Shown one piece after another: positions 55,160 to 63,973 of a stretch of DNA of 64,000 bases. Location: positions 3,410,001 through 3,474,000 of the forward strand of contig NZ_JACCAC010000001.1 of NCBI RefSeq assembly GCF_013409425.1, read 5' to 3'. The stretch's first letter is position 1. Each line of letters begins with the position of its first letter. Made by a program: the position numbers and the translations under genes. Below the pieces are notes generated by a model that made no database searches, had not been told where the DNA came from, and was given only the letters and a program-made list of their open reading frames with translations. This stretch comes from Nocardioides perillae. GTDB lineage: Bacteria; Actinomycetota; Actinomycetes; Propionibacteriales; Nocardioidaceae.

Positions 55160-56052
55160 GCCTGCTCCTCGCTCTGCGCCTCGCTCCGCGCCTGGGCCGT
55201 GACGGCCCCGGTCACCACCGGGTCCGGCAGCTCCCGGCGGCGGCGCGCGGTGGTGGCCTGGGCGGCGAGCTCGGCGTCGGGCGGGTAGCCGACCTCCTCC
55301 AGCGTGAGGCCGTGCGCGTGCGCCACGGCGACGGCGGGGTCGCGCTGCCTCCCTGCGAGCACGTCGGCCGCCCAGCCCGGCTCGCGGCGACCCTCCCCGA
55401 CGGCCAGCAGGCAGCCGACCAGCGCACGGACCATCGAGTGGCAGAAGGCGTCGGCGCGCACGGTCGCGACCGCCACCCCGGCCGCGTCGCGCTCCCAGCG
55501 CAGGTCGAGCAGGGTGCGCACGGTCGTGGCGCCCTCGCGCCGCTTGCAGAAGGCGGCGAAGTCGTGGAGCCCGACGAGCGCGGCAGCGGCCTCGTTGACC
55601 CGGTCGAGGTCGAGCGGGCGGGGCCACGCGAGCACGTGGCCGCGGGTGAGCGGGTCGACCAGCGCCGGGGCGTCGGCGACCCGGTAGGCGTACCGGCGCC
55701 ACACCGCCGAGAAGCGCGCGTCGAAGCCCGGGGCCGCCGCGCGCGCCCCGTGCGCGCGGACGTCCTCGGGCAGCACGCCGTTGAGGCGTCGGAGCAGCGC
55801 CTCGGCCGGGTCATCGGCCACCCGGCCCGCCGCCGCCTCGAGCACGCCCTCGGGGAGGTCGACGTGCGCCACCTGTCCCCGCGCGTGCACCCCGGTGTCG
55901 GTGCGACCGGCGCAGGTCACCGCGACCCCGTCGAGCCGCAGCACGGTCGCGAGCGACTCCTCCAGCGTCGCCTGCACGGTGCGCAGCCCCGGCTGCGACG
56001 CCCAGCCGCGGAACCCGCGGCCGTCGTAGGCGAGGTCGATCCGCAGGCGCAC
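55156..56052 (-). CDS. truA: tRNA pseudouridine synthase A
   Basis: A 298-residue TruA that makes pseudouridine at tRNA positions 38-40. It has [17 protein letters not shown] near the start, the catalytic Asp in [16 protein letters not shown] (about residue 50), RRYAYRV and [22 protein letters not shown] helical acidic C-terminal tail ([11 protein letters not shown]) precedes the stop. The GTG at 56052 has GGGAGG about eight bases upstream. In many actinobacteria truA follows rplQ directly; here about 4.9 kb separates them. Confidence 0.96.
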   Translation of the reverse strand: MRLRIDLAYDGRGFRGWASQPGLRTVQATLEESLATVLRLDGVAVTCAGRTDTGVHARGQVAHVDLPEGVLEAAAGRVADDPAEALLRRLNGVLPEDVRAHGARAAAPGFDARFSAVWRRYAYRVADAPALVDPLTRGHVLAWPRPLDLDRVNEAAAALVGLHDFAAFCKRREGATTVRTLLDLRWERDAAGVAVATVRADAFCHSMVRALVGCLLAVGEGRREPGWAADVLAGRQRDPAVAVAHAHGLTLEEVGYPPDAELAAQATTARRRRELPDPVVTGAVTAQARSEAQSEEQA

Positions 56053-56107
56053 CGGGGCATCCTCCCAGACCCCGCATCGTCCGGCCCGTCGCGGGCACCT
56101 GCGGAGC

Positions 56108-56860
56108 ATGGGCCCCCAGGTGCGCATCGGCTGCTCCGGCTGGAGCTACGAGCACTGGGTCGGCCCGCTCTACCCCGAGGGCACGCCGAAGTCCCGCTGG
56201 CGCGACCTCTACGCCGCGCGGTTCGACACCGTCGAGCTCAACGCCAGCTTCTACCGCTGGCCGGGGGTCCGCCCCTTCGAGGGCTGGTCGCGCAGCCTCC
56301 CCGACGGCTTCGCGATGACGGTCAAGGCGTCGCGCTGGATCAGCCACGCCCGCCGGCTGCGCGACCCCGACGGCGCCTGGGCCGACCGCCTCGCCGCCGC
56401 GCACGACGCCCTCGGCGCGCGCGCCGGGCAGGTGCTCGTGCAGCTGCCCGCCGACCTGGCCCGCGACGACGACCTGCTCGACGCGTTCCTGGCCCGGGTG
56501 CCCGACCGGGTCCCGGTCGCCCTCGAGCTGCGCCACCCCTCCTGGGCCCACGACGACGTCGACGCGCTGCTGGCGCGCCACCGCGCGGCGTACGTCGTGA
56601 CGCACGGGATCGGCACCCTCACCCGCGAGGTCGCCACGGCGCCCCACGCCTACCTCCGGCTGCACGGGCCGGACCCGGAGCGGCCCTACGCCGGGCGCTA
56701 CGCGGAGGCGCAGCTGCGGCACTGGGCCGACCTGCTGCTGCGCTGGCGGGCCGAGGGCCGCACGGCGTGGTGCTACCTCAACAACGACCTCGGGGGCGCA
56801 GCGCTGCACGACGCGGAGCGGCTGCGGACCCTGGTGCGCGAGGGCGTCGGCGAGGCCTAG
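56108..56860 (+). CDS. DUF72 (YecE-like) protein
   Basis: A 250-residue DUF72 protein: [23 protein letters not shown] and [12 protein letters not shown] at the N-terminus, SHARRLRDP in the middle, and a TIM-barrel-like C-terminal [17 protein letters not shown]. The family is widespread and its function is not firmly known; it is sometimes linked to sugar-phosphate or nucleic-acid chemistry. The ATG at 56108 is 55 bases from the divergent truA. Its TAG stop is also the start of the -10 box of the next gene. Confidence 0.9.
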   Translation: MGPQVRIGCSGWSYEHWVGPLYPEGTPKSRWRDLYAARFDTVELNASFYRWPGVRPFEGWSRSLPDGFAMTVKASRWISHARRLRDPDGAWADRLAAAHDALGARAGQVLVQLPADLARDDDLLDAFLARVPDRVPVALELRHPSWAHDDVDALLARHRAAYVVTHGIGTLTREVATAPHAYLRLHGPDPERPYAGRYAEAQLRHWADLLLRWRAEGRTAWCYLNNDLGGAALHDAERLRTLVREGVGEA

Positions 56861-56863
56861 GCT
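56858..56863 (+). promoter_or_regulatory. -10 element (TAGGCT), overlapping the DUF72 stop
   Basis: TAGGCT is seven bases before the GTG at 56871; its first three bases are the DUF72 stop codon TAG. Confidence 0.5.
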
Positions 56864-56870
56864 CCCCCGC

Positions 56871-58565
56871 GTGGGCGACCCCAGCGACCTGACCAGGCCG
56901 GCGATCGTGCTCGTCTCGGAGCACCGCGGCGACTTCCTGCGCGACGAGTTCGACCGCTACGCCCGCGACTACCACCTGCGCACCGCGCGCGACTGCGGCG
57001 AGGCGCTCGCGGTCACCGAGGAGCTGCGGGCCGCGGGGCGACCGGTCGCGCTCTTCGTCACCGAGTCGCGGTTGCGCGACTTCCCCGTGCTCGAGGCCAT
57101 CGCCCGGTGGCGCCAGGTCGTGCCGACCGCGCGCCGCATGGTCGCGGCGCACCACGACCACTTCCTCGAGGACGCCCCGGCGCTGCGCCACGGCATGGCC
57201 GCCGGCAAGTACGACGCCTACCTGCTGATGCCCCGCGGCGTGCGCGACGAGGAGTTCCACACCGCGGTCACCGAGCTGCTCTCCGACTGGGGCTCCACGG
57301 TGGCCGCCCCGGTGGTCGAGAGCGTGCGCCTCGTCGCCCCGGCCGCCGACGCGCTGGTGCTGTCGGTGCGCGACCTGCTCGACCGCACGGGGCTGCCGCA
57401 CCGCACCCACGACCCCGCCAGCGGGGTCGGGCGCGAGGTCCTCGAGCGGCTGCCCGACGACCAGCGCGGCCCCGACGGCCGTCCGCTCGGGTGGCCGGTG
57501 GTCGACCCGGTGCGCGGCGAGCCCTTCGTGGCGACCAGCGCGCGGCACGTCTCGTCGGCCGTCTTCGGCGCGCCCGACGACGTCGACCTCGGGGAGACCG
57601 TGGTCGACGTCGCGGTGGTCGGGGCCGGCCCGGCGGGCCTCGCGACCGCGGTGTACGCCGCGTCCGAGGGGCTCTCGACCGTCGTCCTGGAGTCCGACGT
57701 GGTGGGCGGCCAGGCCGGGACCAGCTCGATGATCCGCAACTACCTCGGCTTCCCGCGCGGCATCTCGGGCATGCGGTTGGCGCAGCGGGCGCGCAACCAG
57801 GCCATCCGCTTCGGCACCCGCTTCGTCACCGGCTGGGAGGTCACCGCGCTCGAGCCGGGCTCCGGCGAGGAGCCGCACCTGCTGCGCACCGGCGGGGGCG
57901 ACGCCCGGGCCCGGACGGTGGTGGTGGCGACGGGCGTCGCCTACCGCACGCTCGGCGTGGCGCCGCTCGAGGCCCTGGTCGGCAACGGGGTGCACTACGG
58001 CGCCGCGATGAGCGCCGCGCGCGAGATGGAGGGCCACGACGTCGTCGTCGTCGGGGGCGGCAACTCCGCCGGGCAGGCGGCCGTGCACGTCGCCCGCTTC
58101 GCGCGCTCGGTCACGATCGTCGTGCGCCGCGAAGGGCTGGCCGAGACGATGTCGGCCTACCTCGTGACCGAGATCGAGACCCACCCGACCATCACGGTGC
58201 GCCCCTGCACCCAGGTCGTCGACGGCGGCGGCGACGGCCGGCTCGAGTGGGTGGAGCTGGCCGACACCCGCACCGGGGAGCGCGAGCGCCGAGAGGTCGG
58301 CGGACTCCTGCTGCTGCTGGGCGCCGAGCCCCACTGCGAGTGGCTGCCGCCCGCGGTGCAGCGCGACGGGCGCGGCTTCGTGCTCACCGGCCGCGACGTG
58401 CCGCGCGAGCAGTGGGTCGACGGGCTGCCGCCGGCCGAGCTGGCCACGGGCGTGCCCGGCGTCTTCGCCGCCGGCGACGTGCGCGCCGGCTCCATGAAGC
58501 GCGTGGCCGCCGCGTCGGGCGAGGGCGCCTCGGTGGTGCCGCTCGTCCACGCGCACCTCGCCTGA
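56871..58565 (+). CDS. Thioredoxin-reductase-like flavoprotein with N-terminal receiver-like domain, no CxxC
   Basis: A 564-residue protein. Residues ~10-135 look like a degenerate response-regulator receiver fold (AIVLVSEHRGDFLRDEF, LFVTESRL). A poorly conserved linker (about 140-230) follows. The C-terminal ~330 residues resemble thioredoxin reductase: FAD motif VGAGPAGLATAVYA, GGQAGTSSMIRNYLGFP, NAD(P) motif VVVGGGNSAGQAAVHVA and the C-terminal GVFAAGDVR. The position of the redox CxxC reads GVHYGAAMSAA, so disulfide exchange is not expected. It is a family of fused regulator-flavoproteins in actinobacteria with unknown substrate. The GTG at 56871 fits the TAGGCT element. Confidence 0.85.
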   Translation: MGDPSDLTRPAIVLVSEHRGDFLRDEFDRYARDYHLRTARDCGEALAVTEELRAAGRPVALFVTESRLRDFPVLEAIARWRQVVPTARRMVAAHHDHFLEDAPALRHGMAAGKYDAYLLMPRGVRDEEFHTAVTELLSDWGSTVAAPVVESVRLVAPAADALVLSVRDLLDRTGLPHRTHDPASGVGREVLERLPDDQRGPDGRPLGWPVVDPVRGEPFVATSARHVSSAVFGAPDDVDLGETVVDVAVVGAGPAGLATAVYAASEGLSTVVLESDVVGGQAGTSSMIRNYLGFPRGISGMRLAQRARNQAIRFGTRFVTGWEVTALEPGSGEEPHLLRTGGGDARARTVVVATGVAYRTLGVAPLEALVGNGVHYGAAMSAAREMEGHDVVVVGGGNSAGQAAVHVARFARSVTIVVRREGLAETMSAYLVTEIETHPTITVRPCTQVVDGGGDGRLEWVELADTRTGERERREVGGLLLLLGAEPHCEWLPPAVQRDGRGFVLTGRDVPREQWVDGLPPAELATGVPGVFAAGDVRAGSMKRVAAASGEGASVVPLVHAHLA

Positions 58566-58590
58566 GCGGCGCGCGCCGGCCGCCCGCGGC

Positions 58591-59523
58591 TCAGCCGACC
58601 TCGTGGCGCCGCGGCGGGTCGGCGCCGGGCCTCGACACCGTGACCGCGGCGACCCGCGCCGCCCACGTCAGCACCGGCTCCCACTCGCGCGGGTCCAGAC
58701 CCGCCAGCGCCTCGCGGCCCGCGGCGCCGAGCAGGTCGCGCTCCCACAGCGCGTCGAGCAGGCCGGCCATGAAGGTGTCGCCCGCACCGATGGTGTCGGC
58801 CACCGTCGTGGCCGGGCTCGCGACGTCCGCCCGACCGGTCGGGGTCACCACGGTCGCGCCGTCGCCGCCGCGGGTCACGACGACGGCGAGCGCGCCCAGC
58901 CCGTGCAGGTGGGCGGCGGCCTCCTCCACCGACCGGTCGGGCCACAGCGCCTCGAGGTCCTCGTCGCTGGCCTTCACCACGTCGGCGTGCTCGGCGACCC
59001 GCTCCACCGCCCGCACCAGCCCCGGACCCGTGCCGGTGATCGCCGGCCGCACGTTGACGTCGTAGGTCGTGGTGCTGCGCCCACGGGCGGCCGCGAGCAC
59101 GGCGACCACCTGCGCGCACCCCGGCTCGAGCACCGCCGCGATCGAGCAGGCGTGGACCACCCGGGCCTCGACCGGCGGCAGCGGACCGAGGCGCCAGTCG
59201 AGGTCGAAGGTGTAGGACGCGGCGCCACCCTCGTCCAACGTCGCGACGGCGGTCGAGGTGTGCCCCAGCACGACCGGGTCGCCGTGCAGCTCCACCCCGT
59301 CGCGGCCCACGTGCTCCGCCAGGACGCGGCCGCGCGCGTCGTCGCCCCACGCCGTCGCGAACCGCACCGGTCGTCCCAACCGGGCCAGGGCCACGGCGAC
59401 GTTGGCCGCGCTGCCACCGGGGTGCTCGACGTCGGCCGCGCCGGGGCGCCGCACGACGTCGACGAGGGCCTCGCCGAGGACCAGGGCAGGATCCGGGACC
59501 GGTGCCGGCACGGGAGCGCTCAC
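58591..59523 (-). CDS. PfkB-family carbohydrate kinase
   Basis: A 310-residue ribokinase/PfkB-type sugar kinase. The N-terminal signature HPGGSAANVAVALARLG and the C-terminal DTIGAGDTFMAGLLDAL (with catalytic Asp in GAGD) are clear; YDVNVRPA lies between. Fructokinase is the most likely activity by similarity of the overall block, but ribokinase or 2-keto-3-deoxygluconate kinase cannot be excluded. The GTG at 59523 is divergent from a GntR regulator 50 bases away. Confidence 0.88.
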   Translation of the reverse strand: MSAPVPAPVPDPALVLGEALVDVVRRPGAADVEHPGGSAANVAVALARLGRPVRFATAWGDDARGRVLAEHVGRDGVELHGDPVVLGHTSTAVATLDEGGAASYTFDLDWRLGPLPPVEARVVHACSIAAVLEPGCAQVVAVLAAARGRSTTTYDVNVRPAITGTGPGLVRAVERVAEHADVVKASDEDLEALWPDRSVEEAAAHLHGLGALAVVVTRGGDGATVVTPTGRADVASPATTVADTIGAGDTFMAGLLDALWERDLLGAAGREALAGLDPREWEPVLTWAARVAAVTVSRPGADPPRRHEVG

Positions 59524-59560
59524 CGGGCCTGTCTACCGCACCGCGGCGACGGGGCCGACG

Positions 59561-59566
59561 TAGCGT
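59561..59566 (+). promoter_or_regulatory. -10 element (TAGCGT), leaderless GntR gene
   Basis: TAGCGT lies seven bases before the GTG at 59574 in the 50-base region shared with the divergent PfkB gene. Confidence 0.5.
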
Positions 59567-59573
59567 CTCGTCC

Positions 59574-59975
59574 GTGACGCCTCTCGCCGGCCCCGACGAC
59601 CCGCCCGCGCTGCCTGCGGGGCTCGCCCCGCTCGACCCGGCGGGGGCCGAGCCGCCCTTCGAGCAGCTGCGGGTGCAGGTGGCCCGCGCCGCCGCCTCGG
59701 GCGCGCTGCCGGCCGGCACCCGGCTGCCGCCCGTCCGGGCGCTCGCGGCGGCTCTGGGCGTGGCGCCCGGGACCGTCGCCCGGGCCTACCGCGAGCTGGA
59801 GGCCGACGGCGTCGTCGTGACCGAGGGTCGGCGCGGCACCTCCGTCGCGGGCTCCGCGACGGCCGGCACCCCGGAGGCGACCCGCGCCGCGGCGGAGTAC
59901 GCCGCCGCCGCGCGCCGCCTCGGCCTCGGGCTCGCCGAGGCGCAGCGACTCCTCGAGCGGGCCTGGCCCCGCTGA
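59574..59975 (+). CDS. GntR-family regulator, YtrA-like
   Basis: A 133-residue regulator. Its winged helix-turn-helix spans about residues 22-90: PPFEQLRVQVARAAASGALPAGTRLPPVRALAAALGVAPGTVARAYRELEADGVV is the family signature. The remaining ~40 residues form a short helix (YAAAARRLGLGLAEAQRLLE), the YtrA-type C-terminus. The GTG at 59574 has TAGCGT seven bases upstream. It is divergent from the PfkB kinase and could regulate it, although YtrA-type proteins usually control ABC transporters. Confidence 0.9.
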   Translation: MTPLAGPDDPPALPAGLAPLDPAGAEPPFEQLRVQVARAAASGALPAGTRLPPVRALAAALGVAPGTVARAYRELEADGVVVTEGRRGTSVAGSATAGTPEATRAAAEYAAAARRLGLGLAEAQRLLERAWPR

Positions 59976-60071
59976 CCGCGCTCCGGCTGGCCGAGGCGGC
60001 CCGCCGAGGCCGTCTCCCGACCCCCCACCCGGCCCTGTGGAGGAGCGGCCACGGCTGTCGGCGGCACCCGG

Positions 60072-60077
60072 CAGGCT
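60072..60077 (+). promoter_or_regulatory. -10 element (CAGGCT), leaderless DUF2786 gene
   Basis: CAGGCT is seven bases before the ATG at 60085, supporting that ATG over the start codon 48 bases upstream in the same frame. Confidence 0.4.
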
Positions 60078-60084
60078 GGCACCC

Positions 60085-60846
60085 ATGACGACGACCACGC
60101 CGACGGAGGCCGCGCAGCGACGCGAGGCGGTGATGCGCAAGGTGCGGGCCCTGCTGGCCAAGGCCGAGGACCCCGCGTCGACCGGCCCCGAGGCGGAGGC
60201 GTGCACGGCCAAGGCGACGGCGCTCATCGCGTCGTGGGGCATCGACGCCGCGCTGCTCGCAGCGGACGACCCCGGCAGCGACCCCGTGGGCGACCGCGTG
60301 GTGGCGGTCGAGGCGCCCTACGCCGCCGACAAGGCCGACCTGCTCGGCGCGGTGGCGCTGCGGCTGCGCTGCCAGGTGGTGGTGCGCCGGCGCCGCGGCG
60401 ACGACGGCGTCGAGCGCTCGGTGCACCTCTTCGGCCACCGCAGCGACCTCGAGCGGGCCGAGGTGCTGTGGACCAGCCTGCTGGTGCAGGCCCACCACGG
60501 GCTCGCGCGCGCGCCCGTGCCGGCGCGGGCCCACGCCGCCGCTTTCCGGCGGAGCTGGCTCGCCGGCTTCACCGCGGCGGTCGACGTCCGCCTCGCCGAG
60601 GCCGAGCGCGCGGCCCGACGAGACGCCGAGGCCGCGGCACCACCGGGCGCCCGCGGCACGGGCCTGGTGCTCGCCGACCGCGACGCCCTGGTCCGCGAGG
60701 CGGTCGTCGCGGCCTACCCCGCGGCACGCGAGGCGCGGCCCCGCCGGCTCTCGGGCGGCGGCGCCGAGGAGGGGTGGAGCGCCGGTCAGCGCGCCGACCT
60801 GGGCGGCACCCGCCTCGGTGGGCGGCGCGGCCTGCCCGGCTCCTGA
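60085..60846 (+). CDS. DUF2786 domain protein
   Basis: A 253-residue protein. Residues ~12-55 form the DUF2786 domain (RREAVMRKVRALLAKAEDPASTGPEAEACTAKATALIASWGID), a helical motif present in many actinobacterial and phage proteins of unknown function. A middle region (VEAPYAADKADLLGAVALRLRCQVV, HLFGHRSDLERAEVLW) may belong to a second domain. The last 45 residues are Arg- and Gly-rich. The ATG at 60085 follows CAGGCT. It is convergent with rplQ across a strong hairpin terminator. The preceding 109-base gap holds only its promoter. Confidence 0.8.
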   Translation: MTTTTPTEAAQRREAVMRKVRALLAKAEDPASTGPEAEACTAKATALIASWGIDAALLAADDPGSDPVGDRVVAVEAPYAADKADLLGAVALRLRCQVVVRRRRGDDGVERSVHLFGHRSDLERAEVLWTSLLVQAHHGLARAPVPARAHAAAFRRSWLAGFTAAVDVRLAEAERAARRDAEAAAPPGARGTGLVLADRDALVREAVVAAYPAAREARPRRLSGGGAEEGWSAGQRADLGGTRLGGRRGLPGS

Positions 60847-60859
60847 GCACCCCCGCACG

Positions 60860-60900
60860 CACGAGGACCCGCCACCCCGGTGGGGCGGCGGGTCCTCGTG
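60860..60900. terminator. Bidirectional terminator hairpin between DUF2786 and rplQ
   Basis: Perfect 14-base arms CACGAGGACCCGCC / GGCGGGTCCTCGTG enclose a further CCCC/GGGG stem. It lies 13 bases after the DUF2786 stop and 27 before the rplQ stop, serving both convergent genes. Confidence 0.8.
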
Positions 60901-60927
60901 ACCGTGCGGTGCGGCGGGGTCAGGCGC

Positions 60928-61614
60928 TCAGGCCTTGGCCTCGCCGTCGGTGCCCTCGACGGCCTCGTCGGCGGTCTGCTCGGCCGGCGCGTCCTCGGTC
61001 GCCGCGGCGACCTCGGGCTCGTCGGTCGTGGGGGCGGGCTCCAGGTCGGCACCGTCGGCGCTGTCGGGCGCCTCGGTGTCGGTGCCCTCGAGCTCCTCGG
61101 CCTGGGCCTCGGCGACGACGCTCTCCTCCGGGCCGGACTCCTCGGTGATGTCCGTGGGGCCGACCTCCGCGGCGGGCGCGGCGGCGGACGAGGTGGTCGA
61201 CGAGCCGGCGGCGGGCTTGGTGGCGCGCTGCTTGGGCTCGTAGGCCTCGGTCACCAGCTCGATGACCGCCATGGGGGCGTTGTCGCCCTTGCGGGGGCCG
61301 ATCTTCGTGATCCGGGTGTAGCCACCCGGACGCTCCTCGAAGGTCGGGGCGATCTCGGTGAAGAGGGTGTGCACGACGCCCTTGTCGCGGATGGTCTTGA
61401 GGACCTCGCGACGGTTGTGCAGGGCGTTCTCGCCGAGGTGGGCCTTCTTGGCCTTGGTGATGAGCTTCTCCGCGACGGGGCGCAGCGTGCGCGCCTTCGC
61501 CTCGGTGGTGGTGATCCGGCCGTGCTCGAACAGCGCCGTGGCGAGGTTCGCGAGGATCAGCCGCTGGTGGGCCGGGCTGCCGCCGAGGCGGGCGCCCTTC
61601 TTGGGAGTGGGCAT
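60928..61614 (-). CDS. rplQ: 50S ribosomal protein L17 with long acidic C-terminal extension
   Basis: A 228-residue L17. Residues 1-~125 match L17 ([57 protein letters not shown]), while the remaining ~100 are a low-complexity tail rich in Glu, Asp, Ala and Thr ([17 protein letters not shown]). Similar acidic tails are known in actinobacteria, and the usual bacterial L17 is near 120 residues. It is the last gene of the rpsM-rpsK-rpsD-rpoA-rplQ run, 90 bases after rpoA, and ends at the hairpin terminator. Confidence 0.96.
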   Translation of the reverse strand: MPTPKKGARLGGSPAHQRLILANLATALFEHGRITTTEAKARTLRPVAEKLITKAKKAHLGENALHNRREVLKTIRDKGVVHTLFTEIAPTFEERPGGYTRITKIGPRKGDNAPMAVIELVTEAYEPKQRATKPAAGSSTTSSAAAPAAEVGPTDITEESGPEESVVAEAQAEELEGTDTEAPDSADGADLEPAPTTDEPEVAAATEDAPAEQTADEAVEGTDGEAKA

Positions 61615-61704
61615 CGTGTGCTCTCAGTTCTCCCCGGCCGTGTCAGGTACCGGGGTAGTGGTGGGTGGTGCAGTGCTGCGTGGCGGTGGTGCGCCAGGCG
61701 CAGG

Positions 61705-62721
61705 TCAGTACTGCTCGTCCTCGACGAAGGCATCGTCGTCGTCGTCGCCGTAGGCGGCGAGGGCGGTGGCCGGGTCGAAGCCGGGCGCGCTGTCCTTGAG
61801 CGACAGGCCCATCTCGACCAGCTTGGCCTTGACCTCGTCGATCGACTTCGCACCGAAGTTGCGGATGTCGAGCAGGTCCTGCTCCGAGCGGCTGATGAGC
61901 TCACCCACGGTGTGGATGCCCTCGCGCTTGAGGCAGTTGTAGGACCGCACGGTGAGCTGCAGGTCCTCGACCGGCAGGGCCAGGTCGGCGGCCAGCTGCT
62001 CGTCGACCGGCGACGGGCCGATGTCGATGCCCTCGGCCTCGACGTTGAGCTCACGGGCGAGGCCGAAGAGCTCGACCAGCGTCTTGCCGGCCGAGGCGAT
62101 CGCGTCGCGGGGACGGATCGAGGGCTTGGTCTCGACGTCGATGACGAGCTTGTCGAAGTCGGTGCGCTGCTCGACACGGGTGGCCTCGACCTTGTAGGTC
62201 ACCTTCAGCACGGGGCTGTAGATCGAGTCGACCGGCATGCGGCCGATCTCGTTGTCGGCGCCCTTGTTCTGGACGGCCGAGACGTAGCCGCGGCCGCGCT
62301 CGACGACCAGCTCCATCTCGAGCTTGCCCTTCTCCGACAGCGTCGCGATCTTCAGGTCGGGGTTGTGCACCTCGACACCGGCCGGGGGCGCGATGTCGGC
62401 GGCGGTGACGTCGCCGGCACCGGACTTGCGCAGGTACATCGTGACCGGCTCGTCGTGCTCGGAGGAGACGACGAGGCCCTTGAGGTTGAGGATCACCTCG
62501 GTCACGTCCTCCTTGACGCCCTCGATGGTCGAGAACTCGTGGAGGACGGTGTCGATCTTGATGCTCGTGACCGAGGCACCGGGGATCGAGGAGAGCAGGG
62601 TGCGGCGCAGGGAGTTGCCGAGCGTGTAGCCGAAGCCCGGCTCCAGGGGCTCGATGACGAACCGCGAGCGGAACTCGTCGACGGTCTCTTCCGACAGGGT
62701 GGGGCGCTGTGCGATGAGCAC
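61705..62721 (-). CDS. rpoA: RNA polymerase alpha subunit
   Basis: A 338-residue alpha subunit. The N-terminal domain (about 1-230) has [22 protein letters not shown] and [24 protein letters not shown]; the C-terminal domain (about 250-310) has [35 protein letters not shown], which binds UP elements and activators. The end is acidic ([15 protein letters not shown]). The GTG at 62721 has GGAAAG upstream and gives the standard N-terminus. A hairpin lies just upstream of the ribosome-binding site. Confidence 0.98.
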   Translation of the reverse strand: MLIAQRPTLSEETVDEFRSRFVIEPLEPGFGYTLGNSLRRTLLSSIPGASVTSIKIDTVLHEFSTIEGVKEDVTEVILNLKGLVVSSEHDEPVTMYLRKSGAGDVTAADIAPPAGVEVHNPDLKIATLSEKGKLEMELVVERGRGYVSAVQNKGADNEIGRMPVDSIYSPVLKVTYKVEATRVEQRTDFDKLVIDVETKPSIRPRDAIASAGKTLVELFGLARELNVEAEGIDIGPSPVDEQLAADLALPVEDLQLTVRSYNCLKREGIHTVGELISRSEQDLLDIRNFGAKSIDEVKAKLVEMGLSLKDSAPGFDPATALAAYGDDDDDAFVEDEQY

Positions 62722-62744
62722 TGGTTCTTTCCTTCCCGGGCCCA

Positions 62745-62760
62745 CCCGCCATATGACGGG
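62745..62760 (-). other. Short hairpin before the rpoA ribosome-binding site
   Basis: CCCGTCATATGGCGGG on the minus strand can fold as a six-pair stem (one G-U) with an AUAU loop. It is in the 133-base gap between rpsD and rpoA and could modulate read-through or processing; the rest of that gap is GC-rich with no clear promoter. Confidence 0.4.
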
Positions 62761-62854
62761 CCCGAACAACGTGGATGACGGAAGCGGAGCTGTGCGGTCC
62801 CCCCGCGGACGGGGAGGCGGCGGGGGCCCGGGCGGACCCGGACCCCCGACCGGA

Positions 62855-63463
62855 TCACTTCTTGGAGTAGAACTCCACGATCAGCTGCTCCTGGACCGGG
62901 ACGTCGATCTGCGCCCGGACGGGGACCTGGTGCACCAGGATGCGCATGCGCGAGGGCAGCACCTCCATCCAGGCCGGGACGACGCGCTCGCCGTGGGTCT
63001 CGCGGGCGACGATGAACGGGGTCGTCTCGAGCGACTTCTCCCGGACGTCGACGATGTCGTACGCGGTGACCTGGTAGGACGGGATGTCGACCTTCTTGCC
63101 GTTGACCAGGAAGTGGCCGTGGACCACGAGCTGGCGGGCGTGGCGGCGCGTGCGGGCGAAGCCCGCGCGGTAGACCACGTTGTCGAGGCGGCACTCCAGC
63201 AGCTGCAGGAGGTTGTCGCCGGTCTTGCCGGAGCGGCGCGAGGCCTCGACGTAGTAGTTGTGGAACTGCTTCTCCATCACGCCGTAGGTGAAGCGGGCCT
63301 TCTGCTTCTCCTGGAGCTGCGAGCGGTACTCGCTCTCCTTGATGCGGGCGCGACCGTGCTGGCCGGGCGCGTAGGGACGACGCTCGAAGGCGGCGTCACC
63401 GCCGACCAGGTCGACACCGAGACGGCGCGACTTGCGGGTCATGGGGCCGGTGTAGCGGGCCAT
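62855..63463 (-). CDS. rpsD: 30S ribosomal protein S4
   Basis: A 202-residue S4, an assembly initiator of the small subunit. It shows [25 protein letters not shown] at the N-terminus and the S4 RNA-binding domain ([37 protein letters not shown]). There are no N-terminal zinc-binding Cys residues, so it is the zinc-free paralogue. The ATG at 63463 has AGGAG upstream. Third gene in view of the alpha operon. Confidence 0.97.
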   Translation of the reverse strand: MARYTGPMTRKSRRLGVDLVGGDAAFERRPYAPGQHGRARIKESEYRSQLQEKQKARFTYGVMEKQFHNYYVEASRRSGKTGDNLLQLLECRLDNVVYRAGFARTRRHARQLVVHGHFLVNGKKVDIPSYQVTAYDIVDVREKSLETTPFIVARETHGERVVPAWMEVLPSRMRILVHQVPVRAQIDVPVQEQLIVEFYSKK

Positions 63464-63495
63464 GTCTGTCTGCTCCTAGGTCTCTGGTGTCGGGC

Positions 63496-63903
63496 TCAGA
63501 CGCGCCGGCGCTTGGGCGGGCGGCATCCGTTGTGGGGCGTGGGCGTGACGTCCTGGATGGTGCCGACCTCGAGGCCGATCGCACCCAGGGACCGGATCGC
63601 CGTCTCGCGGCCCGAGCCCGGGCCCTTGACGAAGACGTCGATCTTCTTCATGCCGTGCTCCATCGCCCGACGCCCAGCGGCCTCGGCGGCCATCTGTGCG
63701 GCGAAGGGGGTGGACTTGCGCGAGCCCTTGAAGCCGACGGTGCCGGCCGAGGCCCACGAGATCACCGCACCGGTGGGGTCGGTGATCGTGACGATGGTGT
63801 TGTTGAACGTGCTCTTGATGTGGGCTTCGCCCTGAGCGACGTTCTTCTTCTCCTTGCGGCGCACCTTCTTGGCGCCGGCCGCTGCGCGGCTCTTGGGAGG
63901 CAT
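63496..63903 (-). CDS. rpsK: 30S ribosomal protein S11
   Basis: A 135-residue S11. Conserved segments are [43 protein letters not shown] and the C-terminal [18 protein letters not shown]. The ATG at 63903 has AGGAG about eight bases upstream. It lies between rpsM and rpsD with 70 and 32 base gaps. Confidence 0.98.
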   Translation of the reverse strand: MPPKSRAAAGAKKVRRKEKKNVAQGEAHIKSTFNNTIVTITDPTGAVISWASAGTVGFKGSRKSTPFAAQMAAEAAGRRAMEHGMKKIDVFVKGPGSGRETAIRSLGAIGLEVGTIQDVTPTPHNGCRPPKRRRV

Positions 63904-63973
63904 GCGGGTTCTCTCCTGCGGTTCTAGAGGCTGGGGGGGCGGAAGTCAGCGGTGACGCGGCGGGGCCGCAGCG

